Origin: Linyphia triangularis
Lineage: Eukaryota > Arthropoda > Arachnida > Araneae > Linyphiidae
Reading direction: 5' to 3'
Length of the DNA stretch: 64,000 nucleotides
Assembly: GCA_963978545.1 (NCBI GenBank)
Contig: OZ021723.1
Coordinates: 44,469,069-44,533,068, forward strand
The notes beneath the pieces are model-generated. The model did no database searches, was not told where the DNA came from, and saw nothing but the letters and a program-made list of their open reading frames with translations. A program made the translations under genes and the position numbers. This document shows, in pieces, positions 55,474-64,000 of the stretch (positions are counted from its first letter, which is position 1; every line of letters starts with the position of its first letter).

Positions 55474-55767
55474 TTACATGATATAAATTGTTTCATGTGT
55501 TATAGTTTTAATATATGTTTTCCCACTTAAAAGCATGTTTGATTTTAAATTTTGTTTAAACTTTCTCCTAAAATTTTTTATAGCGGACCTTAACGCATTT
55601 TTATTTTTGATAAAGTACTTCGAAACATCAATCAATGTTGTATCTTCTATACTTTCAGTAAAACTTCTCACATAATACATGAATTTCAAGAAATTTGCTC
55701 TGTTTAAGTTTGGTATTTTTTTAATGTATAGAGATTTCATCTTTATCATTCTATGATAAGACATCAA
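55474..55767 (-). CDS. Mirrored ORF segment, right arm (unknown protein)
   Basis: 97 codons, MMSYHRMIKMKSLYIKKIPN start; few replacements relative to the left copy, then an earlier stop (near the ITHETIYIM segment). No recognised domain. Confidence 0.35.
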   Translation of the reverse strand: MMSYHRMIKMKSLYIKKIPNLNRANFLKFMYYVRSFTESIEDTTLIDVSKYFIKNKNALRSAIKNFRRKFKQNLKSNMLLSGKTYIKTITHETIYIM

Positions 55768-57262
55768 GTTGGTTCTTAATAAGAGTGTATTTTCTTGTCA
55801 TAAGCTAGAAAACCGAAGTTAATATAAGTCAATGATAATTCTCATTTTACGAATTTCTTATCGTCTTTAACTTTTTTCAACACATTTCTATCAACTTCTA
55901 TTTTCTCTTCATCTATCACTTTGTCATACTTCTTTTCAGTTATAGTATGTATCAGTTCAAGTCACTGTTTAAATTTACATCATTGATTTATTCAGTTCAC
56001 TCAATCTCTTAGTTCATAATAATTTCATTAAATTTATAAGACTCATCAAAAAACCTACTCATTACACATAAACTTAATTTTATTGCACTGGGAAGAAAAA
56101 CTATAGAAATTTGGATAATAAAAAATCTATTAAAACATCTAATAAATTCAATTTTCGACAAGCATGATAGGATATAAAAATTGTATTTTTTCGTTTTTCT
56201 GCTAAAGTTGAAGTTCTCTGTTAGACAATAAAACGTTTGCCTAGAATAAAATCATAAATTATTCATCATTTATGTACCAACAGTCAAATTATCATTTACA
56301 TTTTTGTAGATTTTTCTTTTTAACATGACAATGTTTTACATGTAAAGTTTATTTAATAGTAATTTCCGACTTGAAAATGTAGATAGCATTTATTTTCGAT
56401 GAGCTTGATTTCAACTGACAAATGCATTTCAACATTCGAAGCATATGCGAGTTATGTGAATAAACCATATGCAACTTAGCTAAGTTTCAGTAATTAAGTT
56501 GTGAAGTTTTATCTTTGCCATAGAAAATATATTTATTTTTACTGATTTTTGTTAAGTGCTATGACGATCTTTAACAAGGTATATCTTCTTGAAACATGAG
56601 AAAAGATGCGAAATGATAAGGACTTCTCTGGTATGCTTTCAATTCCTTGAGAAATAAATTTAACTTAACTACAAGACTTGTTCTGATTCTGAAGATTATG
56701 AAGTATGCTATTTCCTATCGTAATTTATAGTTTTACATGATACTTGGTTTAAAAGTTGAAAAAAGTTTGTACAAATTTCCTATGTAAATTTTACTTTATT
56801 GAAAAGTTATCGGTCACAAGCAATAAAAATTTCACTTTGTTTGACTAATGTTATGCATGTGTTAATTATCATGAGTAATATCAGTTTTATTTGTGTCTTT
56901 CGAAAGCGAGCATTCATAAATTTAAAAGGATATTTCAAACTATTTTCCAAAATATAAGTATCTTTTACAAGTTTTTTCCGGAATTAACTTTGCTCAGTTA
57001 TATTAATATTGAATATTCATCTTACAAAATAAGTGTCTTGTAAAACACATTCCGTTTCAGTTTTCTGAAATTTATGTATTTATGTATAAGTTATATAGAA
57101 ATTATGTGTCGAAGTTAAAAAATCTCTATATTAATGATATATTGTCAGCATCCCTCAAATAAAAAAAAAAAATTTCACGTATAATTTAGTTTGTCCAGAT
57201 GATGTTCAATTTTACGTAGTAACAAACTCTACATTTTTCAAAGTTATGCTAGTTTTTCACAA

Positions 57263-57263
<1 letters not shown>

Positions 57264-57326
<63 letters not shown>
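57264..57326. repeat. (TA)n microsatellite in the right arm
   Basis: 63 bp of TA; the mirror site in the left arm (about 51944-51969) is shorter and interrupted. An internal marker that the arms have drifted independently. Confidence 0.9.
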
Positions 57327-57328
<2 letters not shown>

Positions 57329-58124
57329 TTTAAGTTTGCCTAGCAAACTTTTTTCAGTATTTAAATTTTCTAAGTATATTCCATCACATGAGTAGTTTAC
57401 TATTTCTACTAAGGAAAATATCTTATTATTTTAGTTTGTTTGAATGATGTTAGATTTTTATGTTTCTGATTGGTGATTTGCATGTACTCTTTTAAAAACT
57501 TTACACAATTCGTAACATATATGTTAGAAATAATAGTATATCGCATCTGAGATTGAAAAAATTTATAACTATTATCATGTAAAGAAGGATAAATTTTAAA
57601 AACATGTCATTGAATATGAGTGTTACCATGAAAAAAAGTTAACTAAATTACTTGTGATTTCCTTTCAGAGTATAAAAAGTTATGTAGTTTACATATAATT
57701 CGCAAGTTTCTTTCAAATTATCTTAAGATGTTTTAAAAGTCTTGCAGGTGATTTTCAAAACTTGAATGCATATCTACAATGTATTTAATATCTACAATTT
57801 ATTTAATATTTCCCCGCCCCAATTCACCTTTCTTAGATTGATAAGTAAAATAAACCTTAGTTAGTATATATTGCACGAGTTAATACGACACTTTAGCGTA
57901 TATTATTACAAAGTAAATTGTCTAAGTCTTTCTTGAAGTAACATAAATTTCCAACTTGTATTGATTTTCCGATTGAAAAGTAGAGGTGAAATTTTTTCTT
58001 TGGAGTATCTATAACTAGTATTTATTTTAAATCTCTTACTATTTTTCTTCTATGTAACAATTTTGTTAAGTTTTAATCGTGTTGTAGCATATAATCCCAC
58101 TGCGTTTGAACAATATTCAATGTT

Positions 58125-58454
58125 TTAGATAATAGAAAAGTTTTCAAGTAGAAATAATCTTAAATTCTCCAAGTGAATCATACTTTTTGGAAGAAAGTCC
58201 ATGCGAATTCTACCTTCACTTACTAATGTGTCTTTGAAATCCACTTCATTCACAACTTCATTCACAAACATTTCATTATGAAAACGGCAAAGTAGGAAAA
58301 CGATAATCTCAAAGACCTGCTGACACTTTACAGCATCATCCGCTGCTTGCGCGTCGATGCTGCTGTTCTTGCTGTACAAATCTCCCGACCTGTTCCAACA
58401 AGTTTTAGCGTGACTCATCCTTCGGTCTAAAAATGCCGGCGAATGGCGTATCAC
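58125..58454 (-). CDS. 109-aa ORF in the right arm (unknown protein)
   Basis: The longest non-repetitive frame in the palindrome and distinctly richer in GC at its start. It contains SHAKTCWNRSGDLYSKNSS, a hydrophobic stretch (FEIIVFLLCRF) and an acidic part (VNEVVNEVDFKDTL). A second Met 12 codons in (MSHAK) is an alternative start. It lies just inside the repeat array with a CCAATCA-like motif upstream. No family recognised; it could be a captured host exon or an element gene. Confidence 0.4.
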   Translation of the reverse strand: MIRHSPAFLDRRMSHAKTCWNRSGDLYSKNSSIDAQAADDAVKCQQVFEIIVFLLCRFHNEMFVNEVVNEVDFKDTLVSEGRIRMDFLPKSMIHLENLRLFLLENFSII

Positions 58455-58499
58455 CTACTGCTACCCTGATTGGCTAATTACCGTCGCTTGCTTATCTTC

Positions 58500-60350
58500 C
58501 TATTTAAAGACGTGAATTTTATATGTAAAGTGAATTTTTGCGCTAATGCTTAAATTCTTTACTATAGAAAGTTCAAGTATGTTAGTAATTTTTCTCTTAT
58601 ATGTTACATTTTAAATAAATGATACGAAATTTTTACGTTATGTTTATCTTAGAAATTTTAAGTATATTATTATTATTATTATTTTTTTTTTTCTTATTTA
58701 ACATTAACCTAAGAGTTTAATTGTATATGAAGAGTAAATTGTCATGTTAAAGTTTAAGGATATGATATTTATATGTGAAGTAAATTTTCATGTAAGGGTT
58801 AAGATTCTTTATCTTTGAAATTTTTATTCTGTTAAATTTCCCATTATTTAACTATAACCTAAGAAAATAATTGTGTATGAAAATTTCGCGTATTGTTTAA
58901 ATTTTTGTCGAAGAAAGTTTAAGTATGTTATTTTTTTTTTCTTCTCTAATTTAGCATTATTCTTACACATTTTAAAGATAAATATTTTATGCGTGAAATA
59001 AATTTTCGCATATTGTTTCAATTCTTTACCTTATAAATTTTTAGTATTTCTTTTTGTCTAATTTAGCGTTATTCTTACACATTTGAAAGACATAATTTTT
59101 ATATGAGAGGTAAATTTTCGCGTATTATTTAAATTCTTTGCCTTATAAATTTTTAGAGCTTATTTTTTATCTTATTTATCATTGATATAAGAGTATGATT
59201 GTACATGTAAAGTTAATTTTCACGTTCAATTTTAAATTCTTTGCTTTGTACATTTTTAGTGTTTCTTTTTTCTAAAAGTTAGAGTTGTCATTATACATTT
59301 TAAAGACATGAATGGCAATGTTTGAATTCTTTGTCGCAGAAATTATAGGTATGTTTTACTTTTCTCCTACATGTCAAATTTAAAGTCGTGATTTTTATGT
59401 GTAAAGTAAATTTTTGCGTTAATGTTAAAGTTATTTGTCGTAGAAAGTTTAAGTATGTTACCTTTTTCTTTGATTTAGCGATATTTTAAAGACATGATTT
59501 TTATATATGTAGGAAATTTTCTCGCAAATGTTAAAATTATTTATCGTAGAAATTTTAAGTATGCTAATTCTTCTGACATGTCGCATTTTAGTGTCGTGAT
59601 TTTTATATGTGAAGTAAATTTTTACGTTAATGTTAAAGTTATTTGTCGTACAAAGTTTAAGTATGTTACTTTTTTCTTTTATTTAGCAATATTTTTACAT
59701 ATTTTAAAAACATGATTTTTATGTATGTAGTAAATTTTCGCTTAAAGGTTAAAATTATTTGTCGTAGAAATTTTAAGTATGCTAATTCTTCTTACACGTC
59801 ACATTTTAATGTCGTGATTTTAATATGTGAAGAAAATTTGTTACGTTAATGTCAAAGTTATTTGTCGTATAAAGTTTAAGTATGTTACTTTTTTTTTCTT
59901 TTATTTAGCGATATTTCTACATATTTTAAAGTAGGGATTTTTATGTGTAAAGTAAAATTTTACGTTAATGTTAAAGTTATTTGTCATAGAAAGTTTAAGT
60001 ACGTTACTTTTCTCTTGCATGTCATATTTTAAAGTCGTGATTTTTATATATGAAGGGAATTTTTGCTTAAAGGTTAAATATTTATCTTAGAAATTTTAAG
60101 TAAGTTACTTTTTTTTCTCTTATTTAGCGATATTTTTACACATTTTAAAGTGATTTTTATGTGTAAAGTAAATTTTTTACGTTAATGTTAAAGTTATTTG
60201 TCGTAAAGAGTTTAAGTATGTTACTTTTTTCTCTTATTTAGTGATATTCGTACACATTTTAAAGACATGATTTTTATTCGTAAAGTAAATTTTCACTTTC
60301 ACTTTTGAATTCTTAGTTGTAAGATGTTCAAGTATGTTACTTTTTCTCTC
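58500..60350 (-). repeat. Array of about 108-bp repeats, right arm
   Basis: Mirror of 48880-50770 with the same alternating variants (for example GTTAAAGTTATTTGTCGTA units at about 59422, 59632, 59852 and 59962). Confidence 0.8.
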
Positions 60351-61339
60351 TTATTTAGGCATTAGAGTATCCAAAATCAGTTATCACATCTCTATTCAGC
60401 ATTAGCAGCTAGTTCTGTGTTGCCATTCATCAACTTAAGTAAGCATCATTGTACAATAAAAACTATCTTGATTAATATAACTAACATAGACATATTAATT
60501 TCTAACAAGTTTATTGGTAATATAAATTTTAACATAGACAGTAAGTAGCTAAGATATATAATATCGCTCGCATACTACAGTATAGCTTTGAATTACAACC
60601 GGTTAACAAATAGAATGAATTTCAAAGTATTTGAAGGTTGATATATCGAAAAGTTATGTATTTCCATCTCTTTGAAAACATTGTTCTGACTAAAATGAAA
60701 TGTTTTTCCTAAACCATTCTGAAAGAAGAAGAAAAAAATTATAGATTTCTCAATAAAATATGGATACTTCATTTAAAATTTACAAAATTGAGAATAATAC
60801 TTATATAAATAAAAAAAATTCATTTTTCTATTCAAAGTGATAAATATTTCGTTTTTGGAAATGTACATTACTAATATTGTATTGAAAACTCACGTGTGAA
60901 CACACTACAACTACTAATTCCTTCAATAGGGTCAGACTAACTCAAATTAAAAATAATTGTAAAATCATTGCTTTAACTTCCATAATGGGTTTCAGTTGCT
61001 GAATATTAAAAATTAATTCTAGTCTAAGTTCTTTTGTTGTGTATTCAATCCCTCAAAAAACTATGAAAATAAAAGAAAAAAAAAACTTTTTAATGACATG
61101 TTAAGCTCTGTAAAAGAAATTTTCACGTTAAGATTGAAAAGTTTAAATTTTTTTATCTCATAAATTTTAATTTATATTTACATTTCATACTGTTATTGAG
61201 AAAATAATGAGACTTTATGTGTCTAACATTAATTAATTCTGATTCCTTAAAAGTGTCTTGCTATTATATCTCTCAACATTAGTTTAAATGTGTTAAGTGC
61301 TTATAGAAGAAAAAAAAATCAACTCAATCCGAAACTGTA

Positions 61340-62151
61340 CGCATTTTTGTTAATATATTATCTTTGCATGTATTTGAAGTTTTTAATGGTGAAGCATGAA
61401 AAGTTATAAACTGTGTAATTTATATTCCTTCCTACCACTAGATGGCGCCGCAATTACATTAAACTTAGTATAAAACTGTCTTACTAAACTGTATAGTCAA
61501 TGAGAATAGCATTTGAAATCACGTGACATATTCTAACCAATCAGAAGCGAGCTTTTATTTCAACCAATCAAAGGAGACTTAGCTATATCAGGATACAAGA
61601 TGTTGCCATTCCTTAAACTTTGATATAAAGCAAATCGTGACGTCATCCCCACTACATTAACATTGTGACGTCACTGGTAAAACAGCCTATCACTCTAAGT
61701 TATTCACTTAAAAGTAGCCCTAGAACAACTCAACTCCATTTCGCCTAAAACTTAGCATATTCCTACTGCTGCCATCGTCTTAAAGGTAAATTTTGTAAAA
61801 TCATGAATGACGTCATACCCACTGTGACGTCACTAGTCAAAAATACATATCACTCTAACTTATTCACTTAGAAGAAGCCCTAGAACAACTCAACTCCGTC
61901 TGAAAGATAAACCGAAACTAGAAAGTGTTGCCACCGCTCAAAACTTTGATATAAAACAAATTATGACGTTATTCCCTCTGTGACGTCATACACAAACAGC
62001 TTATAACGAAATCGAAACTAAAACAGCAGCAGGAGGGAAACAACTCAACTCCACTTCTGTTCACATGACTTCCGGTGACGTCATAGCCACGCCCCCATAC
62101 CATACCATTGCGCATTGCGCCCTGGCTTCGGACTCTCCTTTTTTACCTACT
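61340..62151 (-). promoter_or_regulatory. CRE/ETS/CCAAT-rich terminal block, right end
   Basis: Exact TGACGTCA at 61638, 61666, 61808, 61825, 61981 and 62076; an ETS-like ACTTCCGG next to the last one; CCAATCA sites near 61536 and 61564. Mirror of the left block, pointing inward. Confidence 0.5.
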
Positions 62152-62157
62152 TATGTA
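62152..62157. repeat. Target-site duplication, right (TATGTA)
   Basis: Exact copy of 47065-47070 directly after CCTACT. Confidence 0.85.
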
Positions 62158-62449
62158 TTATTATCAATGTATATTAGCAATCCGTAAGCGTAGAGACTTT
62201 AGGGCTTGATGACTGCAAAGCAATCACCCTGGATTGCAAAGCGATTTTCGGAGGGTTGGCGAGTGTTAAAGGAGATGGAACTCACTAGTTTTATTTCAAT
62301 TGACATGCCAAACTAAATGAGTGTTATTAAAAGGAAACATACAATTAAAAAATGATCTTAATTTGAACAGTTTGAATTTCATAAATAAGGCAGAATTGGT
62401 AAACAAAAATTCTATCTAAAAACCACCGTTTGTGATAAATATGTTTAGT
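62158..62449. other. Right flank of the palindrome
   Basis: Short region with a moderately GC-rich patch (62185-62285, GCAAAGCAATCACC). No counterpart seen in the other units and no gene. Confidence 0.4.
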
Positions 62450-62945
62450 CATGTCTTTTTTTAGTGTCTGCTTTCATATTATCTAAACCTTCATTCCTCC
62501 CTGCACGTCTTTTTATTTTTGCGTCAGTAAGTGACAAAGAGTAGAATTCGAATTCTTTCAGAAGTATACATTTTCTCGATCTAAATAAAGCTCTCTCTAT
62601 TTTCTTCCATTCCTATGAGTTGGAGTTATAGTTTTCTTTTACCTACTTTTTCTTCGATAAGTGCCTCATGCCATAGAAAGATATTGAAGAACAGATATTG
62701 AAGAAAAATAAGAAAAAATTGAATGCCTCAAGCTTAAAAGCAGGGAAAAGGAAGGGAATATTCGAGTCAAAGAATGCCTCGAACATTGCACTTGACGCAG
62801 AGAACATTTTGTTCGATATATAAATTTAATGGCTGGTCTTGGAGAATGCAAGCATATCAGTTTGTTACGAAGAAATGTTTCTCGCATTCTGTGCTTCTGT
62901 ACTTCCATATTTCCAGTTCGAATTACGATTCTACAAAAAAGTTCG

Positions 62946-62987
<42 letters not shown>

Positions 62988-62990
62988 GCA
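62450..62990. repeat. Segmental-duplication copy C (start of a further unit)
   Basis: Aligns with 40-520 and 13850-14310: CATATTATCTAAACCTTCATT-like start, GTGACAAAGAGT and ATGCCTC blocks. By analogy with copies A and B, an astacin gene would be expected several kb further right, beyond the window. An (AAT)n run lies at 62948-62977. Confidence 0.65.
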
Positions 62991-63505
62991 TGTCTTCTAA
63001 ACTACATAAAATGAAAAGTTATCGTAAATGTTTGCTAACTTGAAAGCATAAACGTTTAACTACTTGTCATAATTAATAAAATGTATTCATTTTTGTTAAT
63101 GTTGTTTTTATTTATCAATCAGATCTAACTGATCAAACATACTTATGATATATTTCGAAAAGACAAATCATTAAAAATATTTGAAATAGTTAAATGAAAG
63201 AAGAACAAGAAAAGAACTAGGAGTAGTTTAAAAAAAAAAAAAAAAAAAAAAAAAGATACATCTTTTTACTCGGTAATTTAATTTTAAAATTTTATAAACA
63301 GCAAAACTAATTTTTCAGAAGTTATGACTCACGTAATTGAATAAAGAACTTTTAAAAGAAGTATTTTGGAGATTTTTTTGCATTCAATTTCGTTTTTCAG
63401 TAATTAGTTTTGCAAAGAAATTAAAATATCTAGTGATAGAAACCGATATTTTAATATTTGCTAAAAAAAATTTATATAAATATTTAAAATTTAAAAATAG
63501 TAAGA

Positions 63506-63748
63506 TTGAAAACAAAAGGACAATTGGTTGACGCTACTTGTGTCGAAAAAATTCATCGAGTAAAATGTGATTCCAATCCGGTTCACTTGAACTGTAGTTC
63601 AAAAAGTTACCGTCTAATCCATTATATACAAGAGGAAAATGCTAATATACATTTAATTTATAGATCTCTATTATTTAAAATTAAAATAAATTCAAGTAAC
63701 TTAGGTATTTTCCCTTTGAAACGAAGATATCGTGATGAATCAAAATAG
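63506..63748 (+). CDS. Unassigned 80-codon ORF
   Basis: Contains four Cys (DATCVEKIHRVKCDSNPVHL then NCSS) and an IQEENANIHLIYRS stretch, so it looks more protein-like than other frames in this AT-rich DNA. There is no signal peptide, domain or splice context I can support. It might be one exon or a repeat-derived piece. Confidence 0.2.
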   Translation: MKTKGQLVDATCVEKIHRVKCDSNPVHLNCSSKSYRLIHYIQEENANIHLIYRSLLFKIKINSSNLGIFPLKRRYRDESK

Positions 63749-64000
63749 TTTCCTTGAAACAATCCAGAATCGTTTATATTTTAAATATTTTATACTTGTA
63801 AGATTTTAAATTAAAGAAGAGGAGGGGTCATATAATTTTAACAGTTAATTAGATTTTCCTCTAAATAAAATTAATAAGTAACATATTAATTTTATCAATA
63901 ACTTATTTACTGTACCAAACACAACTTTATTAACAACATGTGGATTTTTTAAACTAAAAGAAAATTATAAGGTTCAAAAATATATATATTTTTAAACTTT
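63749..64000. other. AT-rich window end
   Basis: No feature seen. Confidence 0.5.

Larger units (their letters stand above)
47071..62151. mobile_element. Giant palindromic Polinton/Maverick-like element
   Basis: A 15,081-bp element made of two arms of about 7.5 kb in inverted orientation, meeting near 54611 with almost no unique spacer. Ends are AGTAGGTAAAAAAGG and its reverse complement, flanked by exact 6-bp duplications TATGTA. AG/CT ends, 6-bp duplications and a size near 15 kb are the known marks of Polintons (Mavericks), but their inverted repeats are usually hundreds of bases, not the whole element. Mirror pairs such as 50816 with 58454, 53468 with 55767, and 54059 with 55174 have nearly constant sums, so the arms align end to end. 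The arms differ by scattered substitutions and indels. No polymerase B, integrase, ATPase, protease or capsid gene is visible, so it is non-autonomous and must have been moved by proteins encoded elsewhere. Confidence 0.8.
54612..62151 (-). repeat. Right arm of the giant palindrome
   Basis: Reverse-complement copy of the left arm, collinear to the end. Differences include a TA tract at 57264-57326 (short and interrupted in the left arm), an intact 109-aa frame, and six rather than five exact CRE motifs. Confidence 0.85.

Noticed and set aside
47071..62151. Palindrome as a long-read chimera (missed adapter)
   Set aside because: Arms differ by many substitutions and indels, and the mirror ends exactly at matching 6-bp duplications rather than running into the flanks.

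Overview
This window is animal nuclear DNA: very AT-rich, with split genes, phase-conserved GT-AG introns, AATAAA polyadenylation signals, (TA)n tracts and many transposable elements. The only clear host genes are three tandem copies of a short secreted astacin (M12A zinc metalloprotease). Their compact form (signal peptide, propeptide, catalytic domain, then the stop codon right after the last catalytic-domain cysteine) and their clustering fit spider astacin-like metalloproteases known from digestive fluid and venom. I infer an araneomorph spider; the sequence does not prove the species.

Layout. Gene 1 (4687-11745), gene 2 (19607-26188) and gene 3 (32265-44109) are all on the + strand with the same six exons and intron phases 1,0,1,2,1. 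Each adds up to 726 coding bases (241 codons plus stop). A fourth, broken copy survives as exon 3 plus flanking introns (about 28880-30690). Upstream and downstream flanks also align between copies, so the locus grew by duplication of units of about 13.8 kb. Gene 3 has lost the GT of its intron-4 donor and may be dying. A shared promoter signature (paired E-boxes and an AGATAAG site) lies 60-125 bp before each ATG.

Mobile DNA between and inside the genes: two nested TTAA-flanked MITEs and a third TTAA MITE, Tc1 and mariner relics (the mariner is a fold-back), two non-autonomous Helitrons (one with A|TC...CTAA|T ends, one supported by paralogous empty sites), two copies of a 182-bp tRNA-derived SINE with target duplications, a dead CR1/L2-type LINE, a probable LTR, and a hairpin-tailed repeat family of about 0.7 kb.

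The standout is 47071-62151. It is a 15,081-bp palindrome of two arms of about 7.5 kb with almost no spacer, ending AGTAGG...CCTACT and flanked by a perfect 6-bp duplication (TATGTA). End bases and duplication length match Polinton/Maverick elements, but no Polinton gene is visible. Each arm carries a terminal promoter-like block rich in TGACGTCA (CRE), ETS and CCAAT motifs, an array of about 108-bp repeats with a two-unit higher order, and small mirrored ORFs. The right edge of the window (from about 62450) begins another copy of the astacin upstream unit, so a further gene may lie beyond it.
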